Assembly (NCBI GenBank): GCA_946625545.1
Contig: CAMOTC010000007.1
Location: 1-34,403 of the forward strand
Direction of reading: 5' to 3'
Source: an uncultured Clostridia bacterium
GTDB lineage: Bacteria > Bacillota > Clostridia > Christensenellales > CAG-1252
DNA: 34,403 nucleotides
Part shown: one piece after another, positions 23,827-31,038 of the stretch
Numbering within the stretch: position 1 is the stretch's first letter
How the letters are laid out: every line of letters starts with the position of its first letter
Program-made: the position numbers and the translations under genes
Notes under the pieces: generated by a model
The model's input: only the letters and a program-made list of their open reading frames with translations
What the model was told of the DNA's origin: nothing
The model's database searches: none

Positions 23827-25467
23827 TTACTCCGCCGATAAAATATAGAAAGAATGCGGCTGTTTTCCCTCGTAGAGGATCACTTCAAGGTCGGGAGAGA
23901 CCTCTCCGAGAGCCTCGACGAGCGCTTCCGCCCTCTCCTTGTCAACGCCCTCGCCGTAATATACGTTCAAGACGTCCATCTCGTCAAATCTCATCTTTTT
24001 GACAAGATCCACGGTCACGTCGTTTATATCCGAGCCCTTGACGAGGATCTTTTTATCCGACAAGCCGATGATCTCCCCTTTCTTCAAGGAAAGTCCGTCC
24101 ATATCGGTATCCCTGACGGCGGTGGTGACCTGGGCGCAAGTGACCGCACCGAAGGCCTCCGTCATCGCGGCGACGTTCTCATCGATCCCGAGGAGCGGAT
24201 CGTATGCGATGATCGCGGCGATGCCTGCCGCGACGTTCTCCGTCGACAGTACGACGGCATGACGCGAGGCAATATCCTTCGCCTTCTCCGCCGCAAGAAT
24301 GATATTCTTATTATTCGGCAAGACGATCACGTGATCGGCATTGACGCGATTGATCGCAGAGAGGATCTCGTTTACGCTGGGGTTCATCGTCTGCCCGCCC
24401 TCTACGATGATATCGACGCCGAGGTCGTGATATATCTTGCGCATCCCTTCTCCCGCACAGACGGCGACCATTCCGATGGGCTTTTTAGTCCTCTCGAGTT
24501 CCGCCTTGATCTTGCGATTTTGCTCAAGCATATTCTCGATCTTGACGCGGTCGAGCTCGCCGAGCTCAAGAGCGTAAGTGAGCGCCCTTCCGGGTTCATT
24601 GGTATGCACGTGCACTTTCACGAGGGAGAGATCGCCGATACAGATCAAGCTGTTACCGATCTTCGCGAGCCTCTCGCGCAGTTTCTCGATATCTCCATCG
24701 GTGGCGTCAGGACGGATATTCTTTACAAAAAACTCGGTACAATACGCAAATTCGATATTATCGAGGTCGTGGATGTCTGCGGCAAAGACCTTCTCCTCCG
24801 AGTCCGCGCTTTCGGCGCCGAGGGTGGATTTCGCGATCTTTTTCCCCGAGATAGCCATCTCAAATCCTTCAAAGACGTAGATAAGTCCGCTACCGCCCGC
24901 GTCGACCACACCCGCACTCTTCAGGATGGGGAGGAGATTCGGCGTGTCTTGGAGAGCGATGCGCCCTTCTTGCAGTATGACCTCAAAAAGTGACTCAAAG
25001 CCGACATCCTGCTTCTTGCTCGCCGAGACGGCACCCTCCGCGATCAAACGCATGACGGTGAGGATCGTACCTTCCTTCGGCTGATTGACGGCGCTATAGG
25101 CGATACGCGCGCTCTCGCCGAGAGCACGAGAAAAGACGTCGGGAGTGATCTCCCCCTCGAGAGGAGCGACCACGTCGGCGATCCCCTTATAGATCTGGGA
25201 GAGTATGACGCCGCTATTTCCCCTCGCTCCGCGAAGAGATGCGCCTCTCAACACTTTTGCAAATAAATCGTAGGTGAGATCCTTGTCGGAGATCGCGTTC
25301 AATTCGGACGCGGCGGTCTGCGCAGTCGCGCACATATTCGTACCCGTGTCACCATCGGGAACGGGAAACACGTTCTGCGCGTTGATCTCCTCCTCGTGGA
25401 CCGCTAAATTCTCAGCGGCGAGAAGAAACATTTCGCGTAGCGTGTTGATATTGATACTCTTTGTCAT
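23827..25467 (-). CDS. fakA: Fatty acid kinase catalytic subunit FakA (DAK2/DegV-like, YloV)
   Basis: FakA phosphorylates fatty acids held by a DegV-type FakB protein, feeding exogenous fatty acids into phospholipid synthesis. The 546-residue product has the DAK2 ATP-binding motifs FPVPDGDTGTNM (about 34-45) and GARGNSGVILSQI. A middle domain and a C-terminal DegV-like domain end in GKQPHSFYILSAE. The ATG at 25467 follows AGGAG; an upstream start would add 43 residues without similarity. In most Bacillota the Asp23-family gene yloU lies between rpmB and this gene; here it is missing and replaced by a 148-base leader. The gene faces away from rpmB. Confidence 0.92.
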   Translation of the reverse strand: MTKSININTLREMFLLAAENLAVHEEEINAQNVFPVPDGDTGTNMCATAQTAASELNAISDKDLTYDLFAKVLRGASLRGARGNSGVILSQIYKGIADVVAPLEGEITPDVFSRALGESARIAYSAVNQPKEGTILTVMRLIAEGAVSASKKQDVGFESLFEVILQEGRIALQDTPNLLPILKSAGVVDAGGSGLIYVFEGFEMAISGKKIAKSTLGAESADSEEKVFAADIHDLDNIEFAYCTEFFVKNIRPDATDGDIEKLRERLAKIGNSLICIGDLSLVKVHVHTNEPGRALTYALELGELDRVKIENMLEQNRKIKAELERTKKPIGMVAVCAGEGMRKIYHDLGVDIIVEGGQTMNPSVNEILSAINRVNADHVIVLPNNKNIILAAEKAKDIASRHAVVLSTENVAAGIAAIIAYDPLLGIDENVAAMTEAFGAVTCAQVTTAVRDTDMDGLSLKKGEIIGLSDKKILVKGSDINDVTVDLVKKMRFDEMDVLNVYYGEGVDKERAEALVEALGEVSPDLEVILYEGKQPHSFYILSAE

Positions 25468-25615
25468 AGTACTCCTACTTTCTGTCGAGACAGCCGGATA
25501 CGCAATGTGGAAAGGTGATCTCGACGAAATCCTATCGCAAAGGAAAAGCGGATAAACTCTCTCCCCGTACGTTATCGTGGCAAAGCCGCGCCGCAAGCTG
25601 TGCGCCCCGCCTTTT
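25468..25615 (-). promoter_or_regulatory. Long 5' leader of fakA, function unknown
   Basis: From the predicted start (about 25615) to the ATG there are 148 bases without a convincing ORF. Visible pairings are CGCA/TGCG and GGC/GCC near the 5' end, TCCT/AGGA in the middle and a longer GTCGAGA/TCTCGAC stem enclosing about 24 bases just before the ribosome site. I do not recognise a known riboswitch class. Confidence 0.4.
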
Positions 25616-25621
25616 TAATAT

Positions 25622-25650
25622 ATAATAAAATATTCATAAATAATTTGCAA
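25622..25650 (-). promoter_or_regulatory. Promoter of fakA
   Basis: TTGCAA (25650-25645), a 17-base spacer and TATTAT (25627-25622). The -35 hexamer is identical to that of the divergent rpmB promoter. Confidence 0.75.
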
Positions 25651-25677
25651 CTAATTTTCAAAATTACCGAAAAACGG

Positions 25678-25706
25678 TTGCAAAGAAAAAAAAATCGTGA
25701 TATAGT
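25678..25706 (+). promoter_or_regulatory. Promoter of rpmB
   Basis: TTGCAA (25678-25683), a 17-base A-rich spacer and TATAGT (25701-25706). Predicted start is about 25713. The 63-base leader contains AAGAC/GTCTT (25721-25735) followed by TTT, a weak attenuator-like hairpin. Confidence 0.85.
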
Positions 25707-25775
25707 GATATGGTCGTGATAAGACTGCACGTCTTTTTCATATGAATGAGATAAGTTACGGGAGGTAATAGATAT

Positions 25776-25976
25776 ATGTCGAGAGTTTGCAGTGTATGCG
25801 GAAAGAGCAAGATGAGCGGTAACACCGTCAGCCACAGTAATCGCAAGGCTCCCACGCACTGGAATGCGAATATTCAGAAGGTATCCGTCGTCGACGATAA
25901 GGGCACGGTATCCAAGCAGTATGTTTGCACCAGATGTCTGAGAAACGGCGCCGTAAAGAGAAAGAGCGCTAACTAA
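25776..25976 (+). CDS. rpmB: 50S ribosomal protein L28 (zinc-ribbon type)
   Basis: The 66-residue protein begins MSRVCSVCGKSKMSGNTVSH and contains the L28 pattern SNRKAPTHWNANIQKV. Paired cysteines CSVC near the start and CTRC near the end mark the zinc-binding (C+) form. GGAGG lies 10 bases before the ATG. It is the only plus-strand gene in the window. It has its own promoter and shares a bidirectional terminator with the convergent spoVM-like gene, as in other Bacillota. Confidence 0.98.
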   Translation: MSRVCSVCGKSKMSGNTVSHSNRKAPTHWNANIQKVSVVDDKGTVSKQYVCTRCLRNGAVKRKSAN

Positions 25977-25995
25977 TCATTATTTACCTGATAAA

Positions 25996-26025
25996 AAAAG
26001 GCGTAAGTCGATGCTTACGCCTTTT
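25996..26025. terminator. Bidirectional terminator between rpmB and the spoVM-like gene
   Basis: AAAAGGCGTAAG (25996-26007) pairs with CTTACGCCTTTT (26014-26025) around TCGATG. T tracts follow on both strands. The stop codon of the minus-strand small gene lies inside the stem. Confidence 0.9.
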
Positions 26026-26098
26026 TCTTTTTACAACCGCAAAAGTATCTCAATACTGCCCTGATGATCCGGGGCGGACGAAAACATATCATTCGCAA
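26015..26098 (-). CDS. spoVM: SpoVM-like small sporulation protein (27 residues, TTG start)
   Basis: A TTG at 26098 lies 8 bases after a perfect AAGGAGG (26113-26107) and opens 27 codons. The product reads MRMICFRPPRIIRAVLRYF and then a basic, Cys-containing end (CGCKKKKA). In Bacillus spoVM lies exactly here, between thiN and rpmB, and encodes a 26-residue amphipathic helix that marks the curved forespore membrane for coat assembly. The segment IIRAVLRYF parallels the Bacillus IVRAMLGSF and a proline precedes it, as Pro9 does in SpoVM. Compared with Bacillus about four residues are missing between the proline and that segment. Synteny plus motif make the call likely, not proven. Confidence 0.65.
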   Translation of the reverse strand: MRMICFRPPRIIRAVLRYFCGCKKKKA

Positions 26099-26115
26099 AT
26101 GGCGCACCTCCTTAC

Positions 26116-26712
26116 CTAAAAAGAATGGATCAGCAGGATGCCCTCCCCCTTCACGGATACGAAAACCTTCTCATCTATGCACACGTTAGAAAGCCCGCGC
26201 GTATCGTGCCGCGTCAAGGTCACACCCTCTGCCGGGTATTTGAGCCCCGTCGCCTTTATTATATGCGCGCTCTCGCCGAAAGGTACGATGGACAGCGTAT
26301 CACCCTTGGATACGCTGAGATACATCCCCCCTTCCGTATAATAGATATCGGAGTGATCGCCGCGTATGACCGCACGGATACCGAGGTCGTCGGCGATCTT
26401 TAAAAGATGCAGATTGTATAGAAAATGATCGGGTCTGCCACCCATCGCGCCGTAGATGTCGAGCGAAGTCAGCGAGCGTAACGCGGCGACGCGAATGCCG
26501 AGCTCGCCGTCAGAGAAGTCCTTTTCGACGGGGACTTCTACCCTTTCGACCTCCGTCGGCACGCGACCGAGACTGTCAAAATCGCCGACGATGAGATCCG
26601 GTTTTATCCCACGTTCTATCGCGCGAAGATATCCTGCGTCGGCAGCGATAACAAAGGGAGCCTCGAGATATCTCTCGAAAGGCTGAGATAGGATCAGAGC
26701 TCCTCTTCTCAT
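26116..26712 (-). CDS. thiN: Thiamine pyrophosphokinase
   Basis: ThiN transfers pyrophosphate from ATP to thiamine, making the cofactor thiamine diphosphate. The 198 residues show ADAGYLRAIERGIKPDLIVGDFDSLG, KDFSDGELGIR and GAMGGRPDHFLYNLHLL, the nucleotide- and thiamine-binding motifs of the family. The start overlaps the rpe stop by 4 bases. The spoVM-like gene follows 17 bases on, the usual Bacillota order. Confidence 0.94.
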   Translation of the reverse strand: MRRGALILSQPFERYLEAPFVIAADAGYLRAIERGIKPDLIVGDFDSLGRVPTEVERVEVPVEKDFSDGELGIRVAALRSLTSLDIYGAMGGRPDHFLYNLHLLKIADDLGIRAVIRGDHSDIYYTEGGMYLSVSKGDTLSIVPFGESAHIIKATGLKYPAEGVTLTRHDTRGLSNVCIDEKVFVSVKGEGILLIHSF

Positions 26713-27359
26713 CCTCTCATCACGCGAATCGCGCGTGCGGGATCCTCCGCCTTAAAAGTCGCACTTCCCGCGACGAGCACTGTGATACCGAGAGAGCGAA
26801 ATCTCTCCGCATTGGTCTCGGTGACGCCACCATCCAGCTCAAGCAGGATATCACGTCCGCTCTCGTCTATCTTCTTACGGAAAAGCACGATATTATCCGA
26901 TACGCTCTCGATGTAAGACTGTCCGCCGAAACCGGGGAAAACGCCCATAAGAACGATCATATCCACGAGATCCATATATGGCTCGACAAGGGAGAAGTCC
27001 TTATCGGGATTGACGACCAAACCGCACTTTTTTCCCTTCGCCTTGATCTTTAGGAGTGCGTCGCGGGCATCCTTGCTCGCTTCGGGGTGAAAGGTGACGA
27101 TATCGGCGCCCGCATCGCAGAAGCGCTCGACGTATTTCTCGGGCTCCGTGATCATAAGATGCACGTCGAGAGGGAGCGTCGTATAGGGACGGATCGCTTT
27201 CACCATCGGCATGCCAAATGTGATATTGGGCACGAACACCCCGTCCATAACGTCACAGTGCACGAGATCCGCCCCCCACTTCTCGACGTTGGCGACGGTT
27301 TCTCCCATCCCGGCGAAGTCTCCCGAAAGAATAGACGGTGCGATACTGCAATTACTCAT
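26709..27359 (-). CDS. rpe: Ribulose-phosphate 3-epimerase
   Basis: Rpe interconverts ribulose 5-phosphate and xylulose 5-phosphate in the pentose phosphate pathway. The 216-residue TIM barrel has IAPSILSGDFAGMGE, VHCDVMDGVFVPNITFG, DVHLMI, the GFGGQ loop and ELDGGVTETN, which hold the metal and phosphate ligands. The ATG follows GGAGG. It directly follows rlmN with a 9-base gap; the genes prpC, prkC and rsgA that normally stand between them are absent. Confidence 0.97.
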   Translation of the reverse strand: MSNCSIAPSILSGDFAGMGETVANVEKWGADLVHCDVMDGVFVPNITFGMPMVKAIRPYTTLPLDVHLMITEPEKYVERFCDAGADIVTFHPEASKDARDALLKIKAKGKKCGLVVNPDKDFSLVEPYMDLVDMIVLMGVFPGFGGQSYIESVSDNIVLFRKKIDESGRDILLELDGGVTETNAERFRSLGITVLVAGSATFKAEDPARAIRVMRG

Positions 27360-27368
27360 AGTCTCCTC

Positions 27369-28412
27369 CTACTGTTTATTGATATATTTCGCGCGGAGTT
27401 GTCCGCATGCTCCTTCGATATCCGCTCCCATCGTGCGACGAACGGTGATCTGCACTCCCCCCTTCTCGAGGAGTCCCGAGAAACGATACGCCTCCTTGCG
27501 CGAGGTCGATGCCAAGCCGCGCTCCTTGACGTAATTCAATACGATCAGGTTCACAATACAGGGAAAGCCTTTCACCTTTTCGATAAGGAGCGCCGCATCC
27601 TCTTGGCTGTCGTTTACCCCTTTAATGAGCGAATACTCAAATACGACGCGGCGTTTGGTCTTTTCAAAAAACCTCTTTGCGGCGTCGATCACCTTATCCA
27701 CACCGTACTTCTTATTGACGGGCATGATCGAGGAACGCACCTCGTCGGATGCCGCGTGTAGGGAAAACGTCATCGTGATAGGGATATCTTCTCCCAAGAA
27801 GCGATCGAAGGCGTCGATCAAGCCGCAAGTCGAGAGCGAGATATTTCGATAGCTGATATTCAGCCCTTTCTCCGCATTGACAAGACGCAGAAATTTGACG
27901 GTATTATCGTAATTATCGAGTGGCTCTCCGCTCCCCATCAGTACAACGTTAGTGATCTTGCGGTTGGTGAGATCGCCCCCGTCGAACCGATTGGCGGCTA
28001 TGACCTCGCCGAGGATCTCCCCCGCCGTCAGATTTCGCTTCAATCCCTCGAGCCCCGAAGCGCAAAAGGCGCAGTTCATACGGCATCCGACCTGCGTGGA
28101 AATGCAGAGGGTATTGCCGTACTTATAGCGCATCAGCACCCCTTCGACGATATTACCGTCCATGAGCTCGTAAAGAAACTTGACTGTGCCGTCTATCTTG
28201 GACACGAAACTCTCGAGGATATTTACGCCGCGAGCGACGTATCCGTCTGCGAGCAAGCGCTCCTTGAACGCCTTTCCGATATTCGTCATTTCGGGATAAT
28301 CCTTGCCTGCGTAGAGGTTAAGATAGAGCTGCTCCGCGCGAAAAGCGGGCTCCCCGTAGGACGCCGTCAATTCTTTCAATTCGTCGAGAGAATAATCGGT
28401 CAGCAATTTCAT
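27369..28412 (-). CDS. rlmN: Dual-specificity 23S rRNA/tRNA methyltransferase RlmN
   Basis: RlmN is a radical SAM enzyme that methylates C2 of A2503 in 23S rRNA and A37 of some tRNAs. With the ATG at 28412 the protein has 347 residues. Its 4Fe-4S motif is CRMNCAFC (Cys110, Cys114, Cys117), and the catalytic C-terminal cysteine is in GACGQLRAKY. A TTG at 28433 would add seven residues, but the ATG has GAGGAA close upstream and overlaps the rsmB stop in ATGA, so it is preferred. Confidence 0.96.
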   Translation of the reverse strand: MKLLTDYSLDELKELTASYGEPAFRAEQLYLNLYAGKDYPEMTNIGKAFKERLLADGYVARGVNILESFVSKIDGTVKFLYELMDGNIVEGVLMRYKYGNTLCISTQVGCRMNCAFCASGLEGLKRNLTAGEILGEVIAANRFDGGDLTNRKITNVVLMGSGEPLDNYDNTVKFLRLVNAEKGLNISYRNISLSTCGLIDAFDRFLGEDIPITMTFSLHAASDEVRSSIMPVNKKYGVDKVIDAAKRFFEKTKRRVVFEYSLIKGVNDSQEDAALLIEKVKGFPCIVNLIVLNYVKERGLASTSRKEAYRFSGLLEKGGVQITVRRTMGADIEGACGQLRAKYINKQ

Positions 28413-29632
28413 TTCTTCCTCATCACAGCGCAATAGTATGACTCCCCGCCACCCTTGATAGGATCGGTATGCTTCTCCTTTTCCAATGAAAAGTCGTTTC
28501 TATTCTCCAATAGTGACCTGACGATCGATTCATCCTCGGAGGGGAGATCGGAGCAGGTAGCGTACACGAGCACGCCTCCCGCGGCGACGTATTCCGCGGC
28601 AACGGAGATCAGCTCTCTTTGGAGCTTGATGATCTCTTCGACGTCCTCTTTCGTCCTATGTAATACGACGTCTTGATTGGTCGCGAGCGAACCGAAGCCG
28701 GAACACGGCGCATCGAGGAAAACCACGGGGAACTGCCCTTTCCACTCGGGGATCAGATCTCTCGCGTCCAAAAGGATCGTGGAGATCCCTTTTGCGTTGA
28801 TCGTCCGCGCGTATTCCTTGATCAGCTTTACGCGGTGGATATACTTATCGCAAGAGACCACCTTTGCACCGTATTTCTCGGCAAAATAGATGCTCTTTCC
28901 TCCCGGTGCGGCGCAGAGATCGAGGATCATACCCCCCTCGTACGGAACGCTCTCGCAGACGTCGATACTGCTCCAAGCCATCGCCGTCGCCTTGCCTTCG
29001 ATATAGAGACCGTGCCACTTGCAGTCGCCGCCTATATAGAAGCCGTACTCCGTCTCCTCGTAGATGCACTTCATCTCGTCGAGCGCCTGCTTGAGCGCCT
29101 CTTTTCCAAAGCTTCGAGCGGGACGGATATGCGCCTTTTCGGTCTTTACGGTCAGAAGGCGCCTGCTTGCTTCCTCCATACCGAGTTCATTTATATAGCG
29201 ATCGACCTGCCAGCGCGGACGATTTGCTCGAGCGGCGAGATTTTCGACGGGATCCTCGGGATAAAGCTCGCGCCCTTCCCGCGCATAACGACGTAGGACA
29301 GCGTTGACAAAGCCGCTGACTCCCCGCTTCCCGACCACCTTCGTCATCTCGGTAACGTCGTTCACGACGGCGTATTCGGGGATATTGAAGACGTCGAGGA
29401 GCGCCATGCCGATCTTCAGTATGATCTTAACGGAGGTCTTTGGCGGACGGTCTGTCAAGCGGGAGATCCTATACTCGGTCAGATAGTCGCGCTCCACCAC
29501 CGTATGTACGAGACGGAAATACATCGGCTCCATCATAAACCCGGGGAGATGATGCTTGATCGCCTCGCCTATCCAACTGCCCTTCGTATAGATATCGGAC
29601 AGCGCGTAGTAAACCGCGGGACTGATCACCAT
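28409..29632 (-). CDS. rsmB: 16S rRNA (cytosine-C5) methyltransferase RsmB
   Basis: RsmB methylates C967 of 16S rRNA. The 407 residues comprise an N-terminal NusB-like RNA-binding domain (about 1-140) and a Rossmann methyltransferase domain. Its motifs are LDLCAAPGGKSIYFAEKYGA (SAM binding), FLDAPCSGFGSL (motif IV cysteine) and VYATCSDLPSED (motif VI cysteine, catalytic). The start overlaps the fmt stop by 7 bases. The order fmt-rsmB-rlmN is standard. Confidence 0.96.
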   Translation of the reverse strand: MVISPAVYYALSDIYTKGSWIGEAIKHHLPGFMMEPMYFRLVHTVVERDYLTEYRISRLTDRPPKTSVKIILKIGMALLDVFNIPEYAVVNDVTEMTKVVGKRGVSGFVNAVLRRYAREGRELYPEDPVENLAARANRPRWQVDRYINELGMEEASRRLLTVKTEKAHIRPARSFGKEALKQALDEMKCIYEETEYGFYIGGDCKWHGLYIEGKATAMAWSSIDVCESVPYEGGMILDLCAAPGGKSIYFAEKYGAKVVSCDKYIHRVKLIKEYARTINAKGISTILLDARDLIPEWKGQFPVVFLDAPCSGFGSLATNQDVVLHRTKEDVEEIIKLQRELISVAAEYVAAGGVLVYATCSDLPSEDESIVRSLLENRNDFSLEKEKHTDPIKGGGESYYCAVMRKK

Positions 29633-30540
29633 ATTTTTTTCTCCGCTATAGCGCGATGCCCGATCAGGTACTCGCGTCCCGACATCCGTTTCTTCCCTTC
29701 CGCCTGCACGGATAGTAGGTGAATGGCGCCGCCCGAAAGATTCAGATACAATTCGCCGTTTTCGCTGTAGAAAGCACCTACTTCTCCCTTCTTAGCCGCC
29801 GCCTCGGCGCTAAAGATCTTGAGACGCTCGCCCTCGACGGTGATAAAGGCAACGGGCCACGGCGTATAGGCGCGCACCATATTGAGAGCTTGCCTCGCAT
29901 CAACGTTTGCGAATATCTCGGCGTCCGACTTCTCGATCATTTTACAAAAAGTCGCCTGCGACGCGTCCTGCGGGGTGTATGTGATCTCTCCCCTCTCCAG
30001 GAGATCGAGAGCCTCCACGATCCCTTCCGCGCCGAGCGAGGCGATCTTATCAAAGAGGGTGCCCGCATTATCCTCGGGAAGTATGGGGATCACCTTTTTC
30101 AAGATAATATCCCCGCTATCCACCTCGTACGCAGTACGCATGATGGTGACCCCGGTCTCGCTGTCCCCGTTCAAGAGACAGGACTGGATCGGGCTCGCTC
30201 CGCGATATTTCGGAAGGAGTGATCCGTGCACGTTAAAGACGCCGTACTTCGGCAGGGAGAGGAGCTCTCTCGACAAGATCTGCCCGAATGCGGCAGTCAC
30301 CATCACGTCGGGTGCGAGAGAACGGACGAGATCCACCCCCTCTTTCCTAAGCGATGCGAATTGATAGACGTTCAGTCCCAGCTTCTCCGCCTCGACCTTA
30401 ACGGCGGGCGGCGTCATCACGAGACGCTTGCCGAGTTTGTCGGGCTGAGTGATCACGCCGATCACTTCATGATGCGACGAAAGTATCGCACGAAGCGAGG
30501 GGATCGCGAAATCGGGTGTGCCGAGAAATAATACTCTCAT
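29626..30540 (-). CDS. fmt: Methionyl-tRNA formyltransferase
   Basis: Fmt formylates initiator Met-tRNA using 10-formyl-tetrahydrofolate. The 304-residue product has VLFLGTPDFAIPSL at the N terminus, the catalytic loop NVHGSLLPKYRGASPIQ and SGDIILKK, followed by a C-terminal tRNA-binding domain. GGAG lies 5 bases before the ATG. It is adjacent to def, whose product removes the formyl group. Confidence 0.97.
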   Translation of the reverse strand: MRVLFLGTPDFAIPSLRAILSSHHEVIGVITQPDKLGKRLVMTPPAVKVEAEKLGLNVYQFASLRKEGVDLVRSLAPDVMVTAAFGQILSRELLSLPKYGVFNVHGSLLPKYRGASPIQSCLLNGDSETGVTIMRTAYEVDSGDIILKKVIPILPEDNAGTLFDKIASLGAEGIVEALDLLERGEITYTPQDASQATFCKMIEKSDAEIFANVDARQALNMVRAYTPWPVAFITVEGERLKIFSAEAAAKKGEVGAFYSENGELYLNLSGGAIHLLSVQAEGKKRMSGREYLIGHRAIAEKKIW

Positions 30541-30548
30541 AGGTCTCC

Positions 30549-31022
30549 TTACTTCTTTTTGGGGACTTTGACCTCTTTATCGTAAAAGAGTATCCCGCTC
30601 AAATGATCTATCTCATGAGAGGCGACGACGGCATTAAAGCCGGACAAGACGCGCTCTTTCTTTTCTCCGTATCTGTCCTGATAGATGACGGTGATCGTCT
30701 CGGGACGAAGGACGTCGCAGCGTTTATTCGGGACGGAGAGGCACCCTTCGGGTCCGATCTGCTTCCCTTTCTTTGCGGTAATGACGGGATTGATCATCTC
30801 TAAGATCTCCCCTTCCTCACTCCCCTCTACTTCGAGCTCGCAAATCACAGCCTGACGAAGGATCCCCACCTGCGGCGCGGCGATGCCCACACCGTTAGCG
30901 GCGATCATAGTCTCGAGCATATCATTTAGGAGGATATGCAGTTTCTCGTCAAAGACCTCGACAGGTCTCGACTTCTTTCTGAGCAGGGGCTCACCGTCTT
31001 TCACGATATCACGTATAGCCAT
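30549..31022 (-). CDS. def: Peptide deformylase
   Basis: Def removes the N-formyl group from new proteins. The 157-residue protein contains the three family motifs: GVGIAAPQVG, EGCLSVP (metal-ligand Cys) and HEIDHLSG (HEXXH with two His ligands and the catalytic Glu). It ends in a short basic KKK tail. AAGGAGA lies just before the ATG, and the gene sits 16 bases after priA and 8 before fmt. Confidence 0.97.
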   Translation of the reverse strand: MAIRDIVKDGEPLLRKKSRPVEVFDEKLHILLNDMLETMIAANGVGIAAPQVGILRQAVICELEVEGSEEGEILEMINPVITAKKGKQIGPEGCLSVPNKRCDVLRPETITVIYQDRYGEKKERVLSGFNAVVASHEIDHLSGILFYDKEVKVPKKK

Positions 31023-31038
31023 ATCTTTCTCCTTCTTG

